Below, one piece after another: positions 34,791 to 49,264 of a stretch of DNA of 64,000 bases. The stretch is taken from NCBI RefSeq assembly GCF_002443255.2, contig NW_019211456.1, forward strand, positions 29,509,341 through 29,573,340. Reading direction: 5' to 3'. Each line of letters starts with the position of its first letter. Within the stretch, counting starts at the first letter, position 1. The notes beneath the pieces were generated by a model that saw only the letters and a program-made list of their open reading frames with translations, made no database searches and was not told the DNA's origin. This DNA is from Varroa destructor (Eukaryota > Arthropoda > Arachnida > Mesostigmata > Varroidae). The translations under genes and the position numbers were made by a program.

Positions 34791-37700
34791 GTGCCAAATT
34801 ACCCACGTAATGCTTGGTATGTGTCGGAGATATATAAACCTAGGTGTGCGGTTTTACGGGATCTAACTTTTTTGAGTGCAAATATTGCATTAAAAATAAC
34901 GGCTCAGTAAAGTCGTCCTGGCCTTCAATCTTCAACAAAAATTTAATAAACTTACTTAACTTTAAAAAGAAAATCATTAGTAGTAATGTTAATAAATAGT
35001 AGAAATTTTAAACACAGCGTCAGCTACACAAACGTTTAAAATCCTGTTTTTAACTTGCGAACTTGTCACGCCACTAATCGTGAAGTGTCGCTGTGATAAC
35101 CTCAACGAGCCGTGATTCGCAGTGCTTGCACTCCCTCTAATGGTCTTCAATAGAAGCCCATCCATGCCTTCAGCCACATATCAGAATATCACAACTGCGC
35201 GTCGACATATCAGTGTTTTCCAACTTCTCGGATCTCCTTCTATCCTGCTCATCTGTCCAGTAATTGTCCAGCGCTCATCCGGAAATCTCAAGCCGGTCGA
35301 AGGGAGAAGTAAGCCATCACCGCCTACGCGAGACCAATGGCTCCACCTTCGATTGCAAGAACTCTGCTACGAAACAATAGTAACTCGGTCCCGAAGACCT
35401 GTGACGACAACTCAGCTGCTTACTGGACATAAGGCCATGAATACCTGCAATTGTGACTAGACACGCAACATGGAGGTATTGCGTGTTAAGCTTGTAAAAA
35501 AAGAGAGCAAGCAAGGAACAACGTACAAAGAGCACCTGATGCTTTAGAACTAACAGTTGCTTTTAGACAACATATTTAGCATTGTAGCTATGCGCTTATT
35601 AGCAGATCAAATTAATAACTAGGTAGACTTTTGAGTCTTAGCTGACTTTCGGCTTGAAATGTCTTATAGCTTCTGGTTCTGGAGTCCTTTGGACATTACT
35701 ACGAATTTTGTGAGGTATCCGCGCTGTAACTGATAGCTGGCAGCCCTGTGTCAGGAGCGTTTGAAAGAGTTCGTCTTAAAAAGGGGTCGTGCAGAAAGGC
35801 CGACTGAATCATTACACATCTAATACATGCGCTTTTATACACCATTACACTAAAAATAACCTGCAATGACGTAATTTTTAAATGTCAATATAAATTGTTA
35901 TTCGCGCTTCCTGTATGTTGTTATAAATCCCTTTTCTAAGAGGTATAGGGTTAAGGGAAGCTTCATCAAGCTTTTTCATGATTTTTTTAAAAGCTTTAGA
36001 TCGAAAATTGCCTTCAAGCGGCTTGTAGTACTGAATTCAATAACGTCTTGGAAGGCTGATTGATGCAGCACATGACACATATATACCACGAGGGCTAAAG
36101 ATATCCAAGAGCAGTCGAGCCTATATCACTGATATCAGCCAAAAAATTGAGTAAGCTTTTGAACTAATCAGTGACTTAGCCCGGACAAGGAGCTCCTCTA
36201 TTCCAAGACTGGAAAAAGACTAGGAATAGTTATCCGATTAACACCCCGCAACAATGCGTAGGTTAGCGTCATTAGCTAACAGCCAGTCACCTAGCTGATC
36301 AATATACATATTATTAACTCAATGAGCAAACGAAACTTCGTGAAAATCCCTTGCGGCATGTTTGCAATGGCCCTTACATATAAACTTGAGGGAATATCTC
36401 TGGCGTTATTTCTTGAACCGTCTAAAACTACATAGAGGTCTAACGGGTGCGCGCTAGTGCCAGTAGCATGTAGAGGCTTGATCAGAGATCCGTAGGATGG
36501 CGCTGTGAACCACTTGTCAGGTTGATGCGTTTTCAGTCTATGGGAAATAGGGAATAGGTCGGTTGATGTGAGTAAACCCACAGGCAGGGAGAGGAACGGC
36601 ATTCTCACTCCAGAGGGGTGGATTGGCGACATTTGGTAAAGCGTGCACGCATTACGTGCAGATAAAGTAGGTATCCTTGAGGAAAAAGCTACGAAGTTAA
36701 AATTCGCAATAACCGTTTTCTTCGTTGAATAGCATCACTAACCTTCGCTTAACGTACATATATGGACAGCATATTGCCTCGAGCAATATTTATACTTTTT
36801 ATACAGACACACGTAAAGCGAGAATAATATGCATGAACTCTAACGAGAATCGTATACATAATATATCGATTTCAAATCCAACGAATAATAAGATTAGCAG
36901 ATGCGACAGGTCACGATAAATTTAAATACGGAGTAGCATCGTAACGATAGTAGCTGAATATCATTTGCATCCAAGCGTTTCATTGGTCAGTTCGCAACTG
37001 AATTAGTATCAGCCAAAGCGTCTTGGCCAGCGGCAGCATAGCCGTGTAAGAGGGAAACAGCGTGAGATCCAAAAATTGAGAGGACCGAGGGAAGCTTCTT
37101 TGTCGACGGTGGCTTTCTCCTAGTAGGAAAAGTTTCAGAGGAATTGCCGTCTTTCGTTGTTCAATGGCAGGAATGGCGCGGTATGCACTGAGATAAAGCT
37201 ATTGTGACACCATCGACACTGTATCAAGAGTCAAACCTCATACGTTGCTCTTTTACTCCTTCTGCGTCTGTTGGCTCCGTTGCGGGGTTGTGATCGCAGG
37301 ATGTTGGGGGTGATGCTCTTCATGCCAGCCCCCACTGCTGCTATTATGACTCAGCCGTTTCTGAGGCTGCTCTTCATAGCAGTGAAACTAATGCGCGCAT
37401 CAGTATCGCCGCTTATTTCAATAGCACCCTTTGGGTAATGCTGGCGACATGGAGCTGCTGGGCTTGGATCAGGCCGGGAGAACCCTCCTGGCCTATCAGA
37501 TTGGGAAATGAGCAGGGAGAATCACGCTAGTGTCGTGCGTGTGGTGGCAGTGGTTTAGGAGTGGTCGCAGTCTAGCTGGTTTGTTTGTTCGGTCGATCGT
37601 TCAGTACTCCTCTCGACCGTTCTTCCTCTTTTTCCTCTTCCCCCTACGTTAAAAGCGGCATCGCCTGAAAGCTTCAAGTGCCGGCCCGTCGAAAAAGACG

Positions 37701-38852
37701 AGGCGCAAAGCGATGGGCCTGTCCGATGGTCAGCCGAAGTAGAAAAAGGTTAAAAGAAAAAAGGGGAAAAAGAAGAAAAACGACAACGACAACGACGAGG
37801 AGTAGAACACGGCTAGTGCCAGCGTCGCAGAAGAGATAGTGAAAGACGACGAGTACAAAGTATCCAACACTTAAGTGAAGGACCAATCCACCGGCACTAG
37901 AGGCAACAACAGTGACAGTCGCTCCTAGTCCACGACCAGAGCAAACGCAGAAAAACTATCAATATCAACAAATGCAGCAGTACCGGCAGCAGAAACAGAA
38001 AAACCGCGCGGTTCGACTATCTCCTAATCTATTGGATCAGTCGACTCGCTCTAAACTCAAGTGCGATCAGGGGCCGACATAGCGCCGCTGCCACTCCTGG
38101 GGCAACACAACGCCTGGCACTTTTCTACGACAACGATGAGCACGGAGAACAACGCGAGGAAAGAAGCGACCTGGGCTATCCAACTATGCCCTCGCAGTCA
38201 CCAACGGCGCACTTATTGGCGAAAGATAAGGCGGCAAATTAATAGGTCCTATCGGATAGTTTCCTCAACGACAACAGCAATAACGAAGCAACAGGCCTTC
38301 GTTGCACAAAACTGAAAGCCACAATTAATCTGCGGCCACTCCTTGCCAGGCTGTCGCTGCTTTTACTACTGCCGTTACCGTCTCTGTCGGTCGCCATTTA
38401 AAATTTCGTCGCGTCCTTTGAAAAAGGAAAAAGAACAATACAACGCAGGGACAATGATAAAGTTGGAATAGAATGGGGAAGAAAAGGCGCACATGCCTAC
38501 TTCATATTGTATCTTTATTATGAGAAGACGGATTTCAACGTAAGGGTATCAATAAGAGCTGAGAGAAAGCTGAACTAAACCACACGCAGTTCTCCTTTCG
38601 TACATTTCTCCAGCTCCGGCTTAAAGAAAAACGAACCGGTTAGTTTCACTGAAGGCATAGCAGTGCAACATACCAAGTTGAGTGGAATCTTCCAAGTACG
38701 ATCGCTACCGGTTGAAAGACCTGAGCAAATTTTCTGTCGCCAGACTAATTTAATCGGGGGCGTCGTTTAGGAAAGAGATGATGACTCTTAGGGAAATAGT
38801 GGGTGTCGCTGCCGCTCGACAGGAGGGTAATACTGGGAACAAGGAAGAGGTC
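34791..38852. other. mostly AT-rich non-genic stretch
   Basis: A 112-codon plus-strand frame (35122-35460, beginning at GTG, first ATG at 35140) lies in a locally GC-richer island, but I recognise nothing in it. A 113-codon minus frame (36291-36632) is likewise unrecognised. 37.7-37.8 kb is purine-rich. Confidence 0.45.
37471..37494. repeat. 10-bp hairpin with 4-nt loop
   Basis: Arms 37471-37480 and 37485-37494 pair with one G-T mismatch (a G-U pair in RNA) around AACC. Weaker pairing may extend outward with bulges. The loop is too small for a typical microRNA precursor. Confidence 0.6.
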
Positions 38853-39137
38853 CTAGGTAGCGTAGAGTTGGCTTTCACAGCTCTTGTTAACACACCATAT
38901 TTTTTTTACGATGGTCCAAACGTTGCGCTGGATATTGTAAAATGACACAACGTATATGTCAGACCCAAAATAAATACTACTCAATCTGACTGGTAAATTT
39001 GGACGCAGGAGTAGGTTTAAGCTGGTAGAAGCATGGCTCAATTTCGACTCCGATTGTATTGCTTCTCTTATGGCGCCTACAAAGTTTAAGAAGCCTTTTC
39101 TCAATTGCTCAATAAACCCTACCAAAAATTTTATCAA
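38853..39137 (-). pseudogene. open frame with a short envelope-fusion-like motif
   Basis: The 94-codon minus-strand frame contains RKGFLNFVGAI near residue 13. The F-type envelope fusion proteins found in insect errantiviruses and baculoviruses have a basic cleavage site followed by a similar G-[LF]-[LF]-N-F-[VI]-G fusion-peptide start. The remainder of the frame does not show the rest of that family's pattern, there is no ATG at the frame's start, and no neighbouring gag or pol was seen. It may be a scrap of an old retroelement or a coincidence. Confidence 0.15.
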
Positions 39138-41254
39138 AATTTAATGTATTCGTTAATAGATAGACCAATAATAGACAGACATAGACCAAATAAATATGTT
39201 ACTGTGGACGAAAATATCTAGCATTTAAGTTCCTTGGAGATTAACTGTATTTTAGCCAATTCGACGAAATAGAGGTAAACTTGTAAAAAGAAAAAGACAA
39301 AAAATCTTTGATTATTCATTTAATAATAAAACGACTTCTAGTTAAAGTAAGGATTGAAGTAAGAGTAAGATAGATATAGGCAAACTAGCAAAAAAAAGCT
39401 CCAATAAGAAACGGGCACGAAACTGATAGTACTGTTCTATATATTTAATCACTAACGAATCATAGAGAAATATATTAACGGCTTTCGCGTATATGGTGCA
39501 AATTATTGCTCCTTTTTTAACCTGCTCGTCCACTATATGAAAGATACCCTCAGGAGTTAGCGGGAAAATAGGCCATTGGGAAAAGAATCCCCAGGGTAAA
39601 ATATGACATATGTACCAGCATCACCTATTTCTACTTGCTCGCCTGTACTGGTGTTGCTGTTCAAAGCAGCTAACCAAGACTAGTACGAGAAAAACGGCAG
39701 ACAGGAATACCCCCATAACGAATAGAGGAAGAGATATACATGCGTCTTATTTTGCCTAAGTGTTCCTAGCGGTGTCTCTCTTACTCTAATTAGCCAAGTC
39801 GCTGGCCTACTCGACCGACCGATGGACAATAGACTTGTTTTAACCACGGCACGTCATTCTGCATTCTCAGAAGTTCATTTTGGATCTATTCGTTAAAGGC
39901 GAGTGGACTAAAGAAGGTAGACTATGCCTTACGGACAAATGATCGAATAAAAGTAGTGGACTTACAGGTTGTCATAGTACTGGTAATAGTGACTGCAATG
40001 GCGGTGCTAGCTATGGCTAACGGCGCCAAGGATCGGGCGGAGAAAGAACAGATTGAAACTGCGGCAAAAGTGGACTCCGCTCGCCGATTCGCTAGCTCGT
40101 CGGCCAGACGCTGCCGTTCAAGCAGCTGCGGATCGATTCGACTTCGAAGTGTACTGCACAAAGGACTAGCGCGAGTGCTAAAAAACGGGCATTTTCTTTC
40201 TCCTTCCTTTTACCTGTACTGATCGCTGCTGCCCTGTTTTTTTACATGTCCTACTATATAAACGTTAAGATACATAAATTGCAGCGATGAAGCAGGAATT
40301 CGGCAGAGGTAAAGGGGGGACTGGCCACCAGGACGGGTGCAATAAGCAAGCCTTGATTGCAGCCACTATAGAGATCCCTCCTAAGGGTATTCAGCTATGC
40401 AGCGTAAACTGCATCCACAACATACGAAGAATGCTTCAAATGACGAAGCGGTAATTTTCGAAGAAGGTTTGCACAAGTGGCCGCTTGTTTTCGACAGCCT
40501 ACGCTAATCAACGCCGATCGAATCGGATCTAAGTTCCTAATTTGTTTGCTAAATACAGCAGCAGCGATGGAATAGAACAGTAGTGGTTTAAGCACATTCG
40601 AGTGACACATCTGCCCTATAACAGGCCCATATAACAACTGTATTGTGATTGTAGGACATGACCAAAACAAGTAACGCCTGAGGAACTGTCCCCTGCAGGT
40701 TACTATCGACGCATCTCAGTAAATGAATCATGCTGGGTGCGTCGTTGACTGTGCGAAGAAGAGTACGATACGCATCCATATGAATAAGATATAGGTGCAC
40801 ATGACCTCTGTGTTTCTTCGAGTAGTATCTCTCCCCACGAAAAGATCAAACCCACTATCGGGGATCGACGACTGCGAAGACCGCGTGTTCTATCTGGGCG
40901 AAGGCCACTGCATAGGAACGTGCGAATCTAACCGTCCTATTTTCGAGTGAATGTATGTTGAAGAAAGCCATCTAGTTAGTTAGTTAAGCATGCTGACCTG
41001 CGAGGTTCTGTTTTCAGGCTTAAACAGGCGAGTATTGTTCACTCCAATGAGTGTACGTACCATAGATAGATTATAAGGAATTTTTCATGTTCCTAATGAA
41101 CTTTCGCTGTCGACTGTATGCGTAGCCCATGGGCAACTTGCTCATTTAATGCTTAGCACGAACACTGTGAAGATTGTATATCGATAAATTTGATATTTGA
41201 CAACTTCAGCGCAAAATCCCATGACTGGGCATAGTATCTTGTGTGCTTGATCGG

Positions 41255-41283
41255 TTGTCAATAGTATAGGCTGCTATTGACAA
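41255..41283. repeat. perfect 10-bp inverted repeat with 9-nt loop
   Basis: TTGTCAATAG at 41255-41264 and CTATTGACAA at 41274-41283 are exact reverse complements around TATAGGCTG. Confidence 0.9.
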
Positions 41284-42281
41284 GGGCCAGGTCTACTTCG
41301 GCCTGCTGGTCGGCACACCGCTCTGTCCAAGCATGGCCGCTGTAAATGCATATCATCAACGCTCACATTATGCCCGATGCGCCAACTAGAGGCTAAACTG
41401 TTAGGGATTCGTTTTAATGCTGCGGTGCAATCTGAGGTTTGAAGAAATTTGCCTTCAGTATGCTTCGATTTATCGTGGCGTCCATATCAAAGGTAGTGAA
41501 ACTGACGAAAGTCCAACTATTAATGGGCAAAGCTTGACAAAGCAATCAATTTAGATGGATACATCGGCATACATATAAGCCCGTACATGCAGATGCCTCA
41601 GGCACGCACGTTTTCTATACATCGGCAAGAAAAGAAGCAGGAAAGCCTGACTCTGACGATTTGTGATACTGTTTCAGAGTTGCCCAATGTTACAAGTAAA
41701 TCTCCAAGAAAATTCACTTTCATCTTGCAAGCTTGGCCAAATCCCCACTTCGACAGTGCAAACAGATTGGTCTAGGTGCTATCGCTATTATTTGACTCTA
41801 GCTTAAGCGCTGAAGTACACTGATTTGCAGCCGTTGGTTGTGGGTACTGTTCGTTCGGAGCAGTGGCCTATCATCTTCGTCCATTAAGGCAGCAGCGCTT
41901 TCTGCCGTATCGCTTCCTTCCGCTAGAATAAGGGCGATAGTGAGAGAGCAGTAGGAGATCGATACGCAGCCTGACGAGTGGAGCTACGACCAATCTGCCA
42001 GTAGCTGTGGGGGTAGCTCAGGGAGCGAAGGCCAGCTTCTCTGCTCATGGGTCCTTCGGAGTATCGCATCGACGTACTAACTTAGTAAAAGGAAAAAAGA
42101 GAGTCCTTCTAAACGGCTGTTGGCGAACAAATCCAAGCGGCAGGACACGAGAGCTGCTGGTCCAGCAGAGCAGCTGAAGGCTTTTGCCAGCAACGACGAT
42201 CAGGGGATAACAGTCAAATCGAGAAGGAACAAGAAAGCGTCACAAATGGAGTGTCTAAAATTGATCTCTACGAAAAGATAG

Positions 42282-42294
42282 TTTTTTTTTTTTT
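42282..42294. repeat. T13 homopolymer
   Basis: Thirteen T residues. A comparable A13 run lies at 44132-44144. Neither has a recognisable retroposed sequence next to it. Confidence 0.9.
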
Positions 42295-45200
42295 ATTTAG
42301 CTCTTACTGTGCCTTCGTTGCTCATGTGTATGGAAAGATTTAAATGGAATTAATGAAAAATATCTAAGACACAAAGCAATCGCTTTAACAGGCGATGAAT
42401 TGTCTATGATTATAGAAGTATACACATGTTTACATTGCAATGCTTACCTTCACAAAATCCAATTAGCTCTGATTCGACGAACCATTTCCAGCATTAAAAA
42501 AACGAAAACAGTGGTTGCAAAGTGAGACTGTCATTAACTCAACCCACTTTCTAAAAGTCATAAGTCGCAGGTCACTTTCGGACTTCAGCAGCTGACGTAA
42601 CACGAAGTTTAGAAGGAGGAATAGATGATATTTGTTATGCATTTATATACGTATTGTAATAACTCAGTTTATGAATTTATTACATTATGTGCTATTTGTC
42701 TACATCTTCACTGTACAGGAGATCTTGTTGATTTTAATATTATTGATCGGTAGCATTCTATGTATGATTTATCTATTTGTGTGTAGAAATCTCAGCTTAG
42801 TCGACCGAGTTGGCAACGAGCGCTCCCAATACAACTACGGGTGCCTGCTGCATTGAGAATCGCAATTACCGGTTATGCCGCCGACGGCCCCTATATCGTC
42901 GTCATTCCACGATAGCGGTGCTAAGGTGGTAATAATGGCGCCGATATGATTCAGCAAGCAATAGCAACCAAGCTATTAGTGTTAGTGGTAACCTTCGGAG
43001 GGAGCAGAGGACTGAGGTGAGCAAGCGTGGTAATGTGGCTGGTTAATGGGGCTAGAGGTCAGCAATCATCATTCTTTGCGGCTGACGGGGTAGCCGGTGA
43101 GTAGAGGTTTTCGTACCAGCCACTTATGGGCCACTCCCGCCGAATCACCGCAACCTCAGCCGCACTTCGTTTGACGATACCTAATTGTATCGGATTGTCT
43201 TGCCGCCAATATATTGGTTCATCGTACCGAGCAACCCCAACCAGCATATGTACATCATCAAATGCAGAGATACATTGAAATGTCTGTGTGCATCTGTATG
43301 GATTTATTGGCAGACGCGTTTATATTATGCCGAAAACGAATTAGTCCAGGATGGACGCAATGGCTAGATTGAAGGGGAAGAATAAATTGACTCTTAGGTC
43401 TGACACGTGTGCGTGACAAGAGGCGAAAAGCGAGAACGTGCGGGTGTGACTGAGCAGAATTGATTTATAAGGACCGGGAGATATCCGAAAAGTGTGGGAT
43501 TAGTTTAAGATTTTGTTATTACTTTTCGTTGTTAGCATTTAGCGGTCGTTACGACCACAAAAAGACTACAAAAAACCCTATTTCAGTGACTGTTAATCAA
43601 ACTACCTCCGCTACTTTCCTACTGCAGGTCTACTGTATCATCATGCATGATCGGACGCAAACACATGCCAGTCACACTTGTTATTTCTCCAAAGAAAATA
43701 AGTAAAGCTTATTTGACGTACCCCAGCATTACACAAAGCAATGCAATGAGGAAAACTTTCGCAGTCTATTTGTTGCAACGGGCATACGTTCATCCGTTAC
43801 TTCTGCTAGCATACCGGCTCATTTTGAAACAAAACAGCAACTTCGTCATAGTGAAGAACGGTGCATCATTTTAGAAGTTCGGCTGAGAATAAGCCATTAG
43901 CCAGTCTCTAAGTAAGTAACAAACGAACTATTGCCTGAAATACGGAATTTTTTGTTTCTAAAAAGACCGAGAAAGGGTTCCAAGGGGTGAACCGGTAGGT
44001 TATCGGTGGGGGTTAAATCCAATGGATTGAAGAACTCATCAAAAATGGTCCACAAAGTAATCTTTAGTATACGTGTATCTTTAACGCACAACTTAGCGAT
44101 CGTTTTGATTAATCATGATTGTTACAGCAACAAAAAAAAAAAAATTAAAAAATGCCTGTTTTCGTTTTGAACATAGGAAAAACTCTCAATTTCGCCGCGT
44201 CACCCTGTATACTAATATAGACACGATAAGACCAAGGTTTGTTATTAAATTATGTTTTACGCTTCTGCTGTTCAATAGGTATGAAGTAAAGATCGTTTAA
44301 CTATTAAGCGACCTTCTTCAAACTGTCAAAAGAGGTGTTCTGCCGCCCTGTATATTCGTATATGAATACGAGTTACAGTGAGCTAATTCTCCTTACTTCT
44401 CGACACAAATTCTGAAATGAGGCTATGGTCTGTATGCGTATAACAAAATGTCTACTGCAACCGATACAAATCATATCATTGTCTTGATGTTGGATTGTTA
44501 TTTTGGACAGCGCTGGACAATTGCCCAATACAATATAGCAAAGATTACATAACAAACCTTAAAAATAATAGTCTTTGGTGATTGAGGTTATGCATACGAT
44601 ACCCACGCGTATTTAGTATTCCCCTCTAAACGCAAGTAGCAAAGTGGTACATGCGCTTAGCGGCTATCGTGACGGGCCTTGGCTGATGCTTTAATGCCTG
44701 TACTCATGCTAGCAATACAATACAACAAAAGAATCTTAGGCACACGTCTGCTGTACACACTACGAGCGAAGGCAGCTGAGGTTATGTTCAACCTGCCCAA
44801 ATTGTGTCGCCCATGGTTCTAATAGCTCCTGTTGTATTTGGGTTGTAACCGGGTTTGGCAGAGTCGATGGAGCTCGCTAAGTGTCTCTTTTAGCTGCATA
44901 TGTGGGTTCGACTATGCATAGGCCTATCGGGAGTACGGCGGTCACACTACCACTGGCGGCCCAATAACCCTGACTCTGTGGGCTGGTGCTCGTTTATCGT
45001 GCAACGGGATGCAGTTAGCAAATAGTTGAACGACGATAATCGTTCGGAGCGAAGTGGCTATAAGGGAAAAAAATTCGCTCGAGGGGCCCATAACTCCTAG
45101 AGAGAAGTCGACTCGGTTTTGGTCCTATTGCAATGACATTTCTCGCTTAAATCTCAGTAAAACGGATTGAACCACTGTTCTTGATGCACATTAGCCACTT

Positions 45201-46406
45201 ACAACAGTATCAGCGAGGCATACGTACGTTTTTGCGTAACATTAAACACAGTAAAGGACTTCAATGATGAAGTCGGAACCGAAAACACTTGTCCTAGCAA
45301 AAGTCGATATATCTATCAGTAGAATAACTTCCCATGATGGGACATGGTTGTTGCGCACATTTTGGGTTCGAAAATTACTTTCTTAGCATCATATTTTGTG
45401 CATTACTTGCGACTACTTCGTTCGTTTTAAGGGCTAGCGAAGTCAAACACATAATGATCTTAATTTTCTGTGCTAAGGCATATATCTTAAACATTCACTT
45501 TGTAGAAGTCCAACCTCTCTTCAAAACAACGTCACTAGGCGTTCGCTAGCCAACCGATTTTCTCAACTGCGATTCTGCCTCATCAACTATGAAACTTTAG
45601 TTGCGCATGTTAACTAACCCTTGCTCTGTGACGCCGCAATGCCGGGCTCAGGACGATCCTATAGATGGTTCGTTCCGCAATATACAACATAGCATTATAT
45701 TTTCAATTATTAATTCAACATGAAATGCTTTTAATATTGCATCGTAACCATATATCGATATGGAACGAAGGTAAATTTTACTAAGTTCAGTTGGGGCTCA
45801 AGAAGCTGCAGAAGTTAGAACGGGAAGATCCGGCAGAAACAGGATGGCCGGCGATGTGTGTTTTGCTAAAAAACATACATATCTGAAAAATTCGTGTAAA
45901 AATATCAGCGTCTTTGCTTTACTTTCAAATAATTAATATAATAAAAGAATTGGTTTTCATTGCGGAGTTCTCTGATCCTTAGTTACAGGCCACAAAACGA
46001 AGAAAATCCATCCCCGGAACTAACTAGTGCCAGCTTCACGATCGCCAACTCTGCATTGTCCTAAAAATTTACATATATTGTTGTGTATTACCGTTGAAAA
46101 TGCAAGTATTTGGGTTGGTAGTGCTTAGCGAATGCCATTCCCTGTATTATACAGGAAAGTCGCCTGAGATTTAGCAACGCTGATTTTTATTTGCTCTTTG
46201 ACATCAGTGAGCTGTAGCACGCCATACGACCGCTGCGCAGATCCGACAACTTTTGGACTAACTTGCGTTTGACCACCAACGCTACTAGGCCATTCCTACC
46301 GCCAAGCTTTCCTCACAAGATATAGACCATCTGTAAAGCAGTAACGTGCTCGACCGTCACGGAGCACTTTATATGACAAAAAACAAAAATTATAAGCTTG
46401 TCTGGT

Positions 46407-46423
46407 CCCGTCTTTTTGACGGG
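46407..46423. repeat. 6-bp GC-rich hairpin with T5 loop
   Basis: CCCGTC, TTTTT, GACGGG. It is short and has no evident context. Confidence 0.6.
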
Positions 46424-49229
46424 TGTGTAATCCTGTTGCTTAGGGTGGCTTTGCTAGTTTCCAGCTTACTCACGGTAATTCCCGATCATGATTACAACAT
46501 GGCCACAAATAACTACTAGACTGCAGCGCTTTTTTAAGAAGCACAACTGCTGTGCTTAGCCTATATATTTTACTGTGAAAGCATGGAATAGACACTCCAG
46601 GTTTTGTCTGTGTCTGATATACGCGTGCTTCAGAGGAAGTTATCCTAATTATAATAATACAGTCCGCGCAAATTAGACGACCAAACACTGCACGTAACGC
46701 AGACAACTGAAGCTAACTTATAACATTATTAAAATATATTTTACTGAGTTGAATCGTTTAATACTTTTTCAGTATGTTTATGCGGGTGTGATTCTGTATA
46801 ATTTAACTAAAAAGCTTTTCTGTTGGCTTGCGGCGGTCGTAGGATTTGCTACCCTATTTACCAAGCAATTTACAAGAGGTTCTAGTTGCGGATCAAGTGG
46901 AATAAGAAATTAAAAAATAACTTACGTGAGATCAATTTTAAATAAGATATTTAGTACTAGTCGATTCTTAATTAAACGATGTCTGGTATACTGATCCATA
47001 ACGCGGTCCAAGTTTAACTCAACCAAAACAAAATTGCATTTCAGCGTTATAAATGGATCGGTAAACTTCTATCGATTATCACCCCGATCTTTAGCTTTAA
47101 CCCTTGAGAACACTTTCTACCGCTACACAGTCCGAACGACAGGTACGGTAAAAAAAACTAAAGTACCGCGTGGGGTATACATGTTTTATGGAATATAATC
47201 GGTTCCAATATATGCTAAGAGAATTTGTGCGCGTTAGCAGATCTTTCGGAATCAACGTTGTTCAGACGACCAAAACACTGCACCTGAACTAAATAAGATC
47301 AATGGCATATCCTCGATCAATGACGGGTCTACCAAGAACCCTGCGTAAAATATCTACTTTCCCTCATACAAATGGTAGTACAATACCAATGTCGGTACAT
47401 GGCGACCCGCCTATATGAAAGCAGGTTACACCGAGCAGGCTATATTCAAATAATGCGGTTGACATTTAACCACCTCGTTGGCTACTATCACCATCTAGCT
47501 ATTCCAAACGATACGAACTGACTGAGTTTCATCTTCCTTTTGTTCCCAATTGACGATTTTTTATGCTTGCAGACCTATGCGTGCATAGATTTCTGTCATT
47601 CTGTTCCCCTCCTGCCTTGGGTTCCAGTACCAATGCTAGTATCGTCTGGATGTTGGATGCAGGCACGTAGTGAACGCAAACGCAAGACGAAAAATAAGAC
47701 CAATAATGTTGAATCAATGGTGGTAGTAAACGTGGATGTGCTCCTGGCGGAAACGTTTAGGTGAAAAATCTATGTATATATACATTCGCAGATCTCTCGA
47801 GACGTCGCCGTCGTGTAGGAAACCTTGGGCGGGGCATCGCTTCTGTAAAAGAATCTTGGGATGTGGGGCAAGTTAGGCTTACGCCTGACTGGGACAACTT
47901 GCAGACTCGTCATTCCACACTCGACGGCGTGACAGTCCATTTTATCGCCTCCTGCCTGTATTGCTCGGCTAGGAACTATAGAACCAGAGGAAAGGCGGTG
48001 GCGGTAAAAGAAGCTGCGAGCACTATGCGTGTACGAGTCCCTTTTGCCTAGTTGAGCCTTCAGCAGGCATCGTTTGAGCTCATTTCGAAAGCCTGGTGCT
48101 GGTCGTTTGGTCGCTTTCGGCCGTTCGCTCTCAGAGATTTACATACGAACGCTATAGCCCACACTGCTTGAGCTTGCAATGACTACGCGTAAAGGCAGTC
48201 AGCACCAGGCCAGTAGCAGCAGCAGGCCTTACAACCTCGTCTTTCCTGGATGGATCTCTCCCCGTCTGTACCCCATTTTCCAATCCCTCCTTGCTCCGAG
48301 CGTATTCCCACTCCAAACAGTTCTCCCACTACACCGAGAACTGCTAAAGGATGTCGTACGAAAAATCTGACTGCTTCACGGTGAGCGGTGAGCTGCGACC
48401 GGCGTTACTTTAGCTGACGGCACGCCGCTGCCATTCAGAGTGTGTTATATTTTTCGCGTGCACGGCAAGTGGTGCTTTCTCCCAGTCCTGTCGCCCCTTC
48501 TCTTTCTCTCTGGTTTACTCAGTACACCCTTCCTGTCTGTCTTGCTGCTTGTATATGCCAGTTGTGGCGAAGTCAGCCGCCGCAACGGCTGCAGCGGCGT
48601 TGACAACGAGGCCGACTGTACCGGTAACGGCTATGGAGCCACAGCTGTGCCGAAGGACGGACAGAAAACAGGCTTTTAGAAGGCAGAAAGGTCCAATGGA
48701 TCGCTTTCGAAAACCACTGAAACATGAACACAACATAACCACTACGAACGACAAGCACCTACGACCGGTGGCAGTGGTACAACGGCGGCACAAGCAGAGG
48801 TAGTGTCGATGTAGGCTTTCCAACGGCTGCAACGGTCACAATGTCCATACAGGTGGCAAAAGCATAAGAACGTTCGCAGGAACTAATACTCTGCGTGTGC
48901 GGCTCCAGAGGAGGCAACGTCTACGTTCAAAAACATATGATTAAGAGTGCCGAGAGATAACCAGACCGATACGTACAGGGCACACATATCGGTACGGAGG
49001 GTAACGTTATCTAACTACTCTAAATATCATCAGAGGTACTGTCAATTATTAATTGAACACATGTAAACTAGCGATGAATATATAAGATCGCGTCCATGTC
49101 TACTATCTTTTTATCAGTTTTTAAAAGTCTTTTGTTTTGGACAGCAAATTGCAGCAAGCTTATACTGTACTCTAAATCATGAATTCCTTGTTACGCTATA
49201 CTATGAAGCGAAATGTTTTAATATCTGAT

Positions 49230-49264
49230 TATAGCTTTTATAGCTGATTATAGCTGATTATATA
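49230..49264. repeat. short tandem repeat, unit ATAGCTGATT
   Basis: Two and a half near-identical 10-nt units plus a diverged first copy. Confidence 0.7.

Noticed and set aside
42005..42060. GGGGGTAGCTCAG, like a tRNA 5' end
   Set aside because: The D loop would be only three nucleotides, and the downstream sequence has no T arm or matching acceptor stem.
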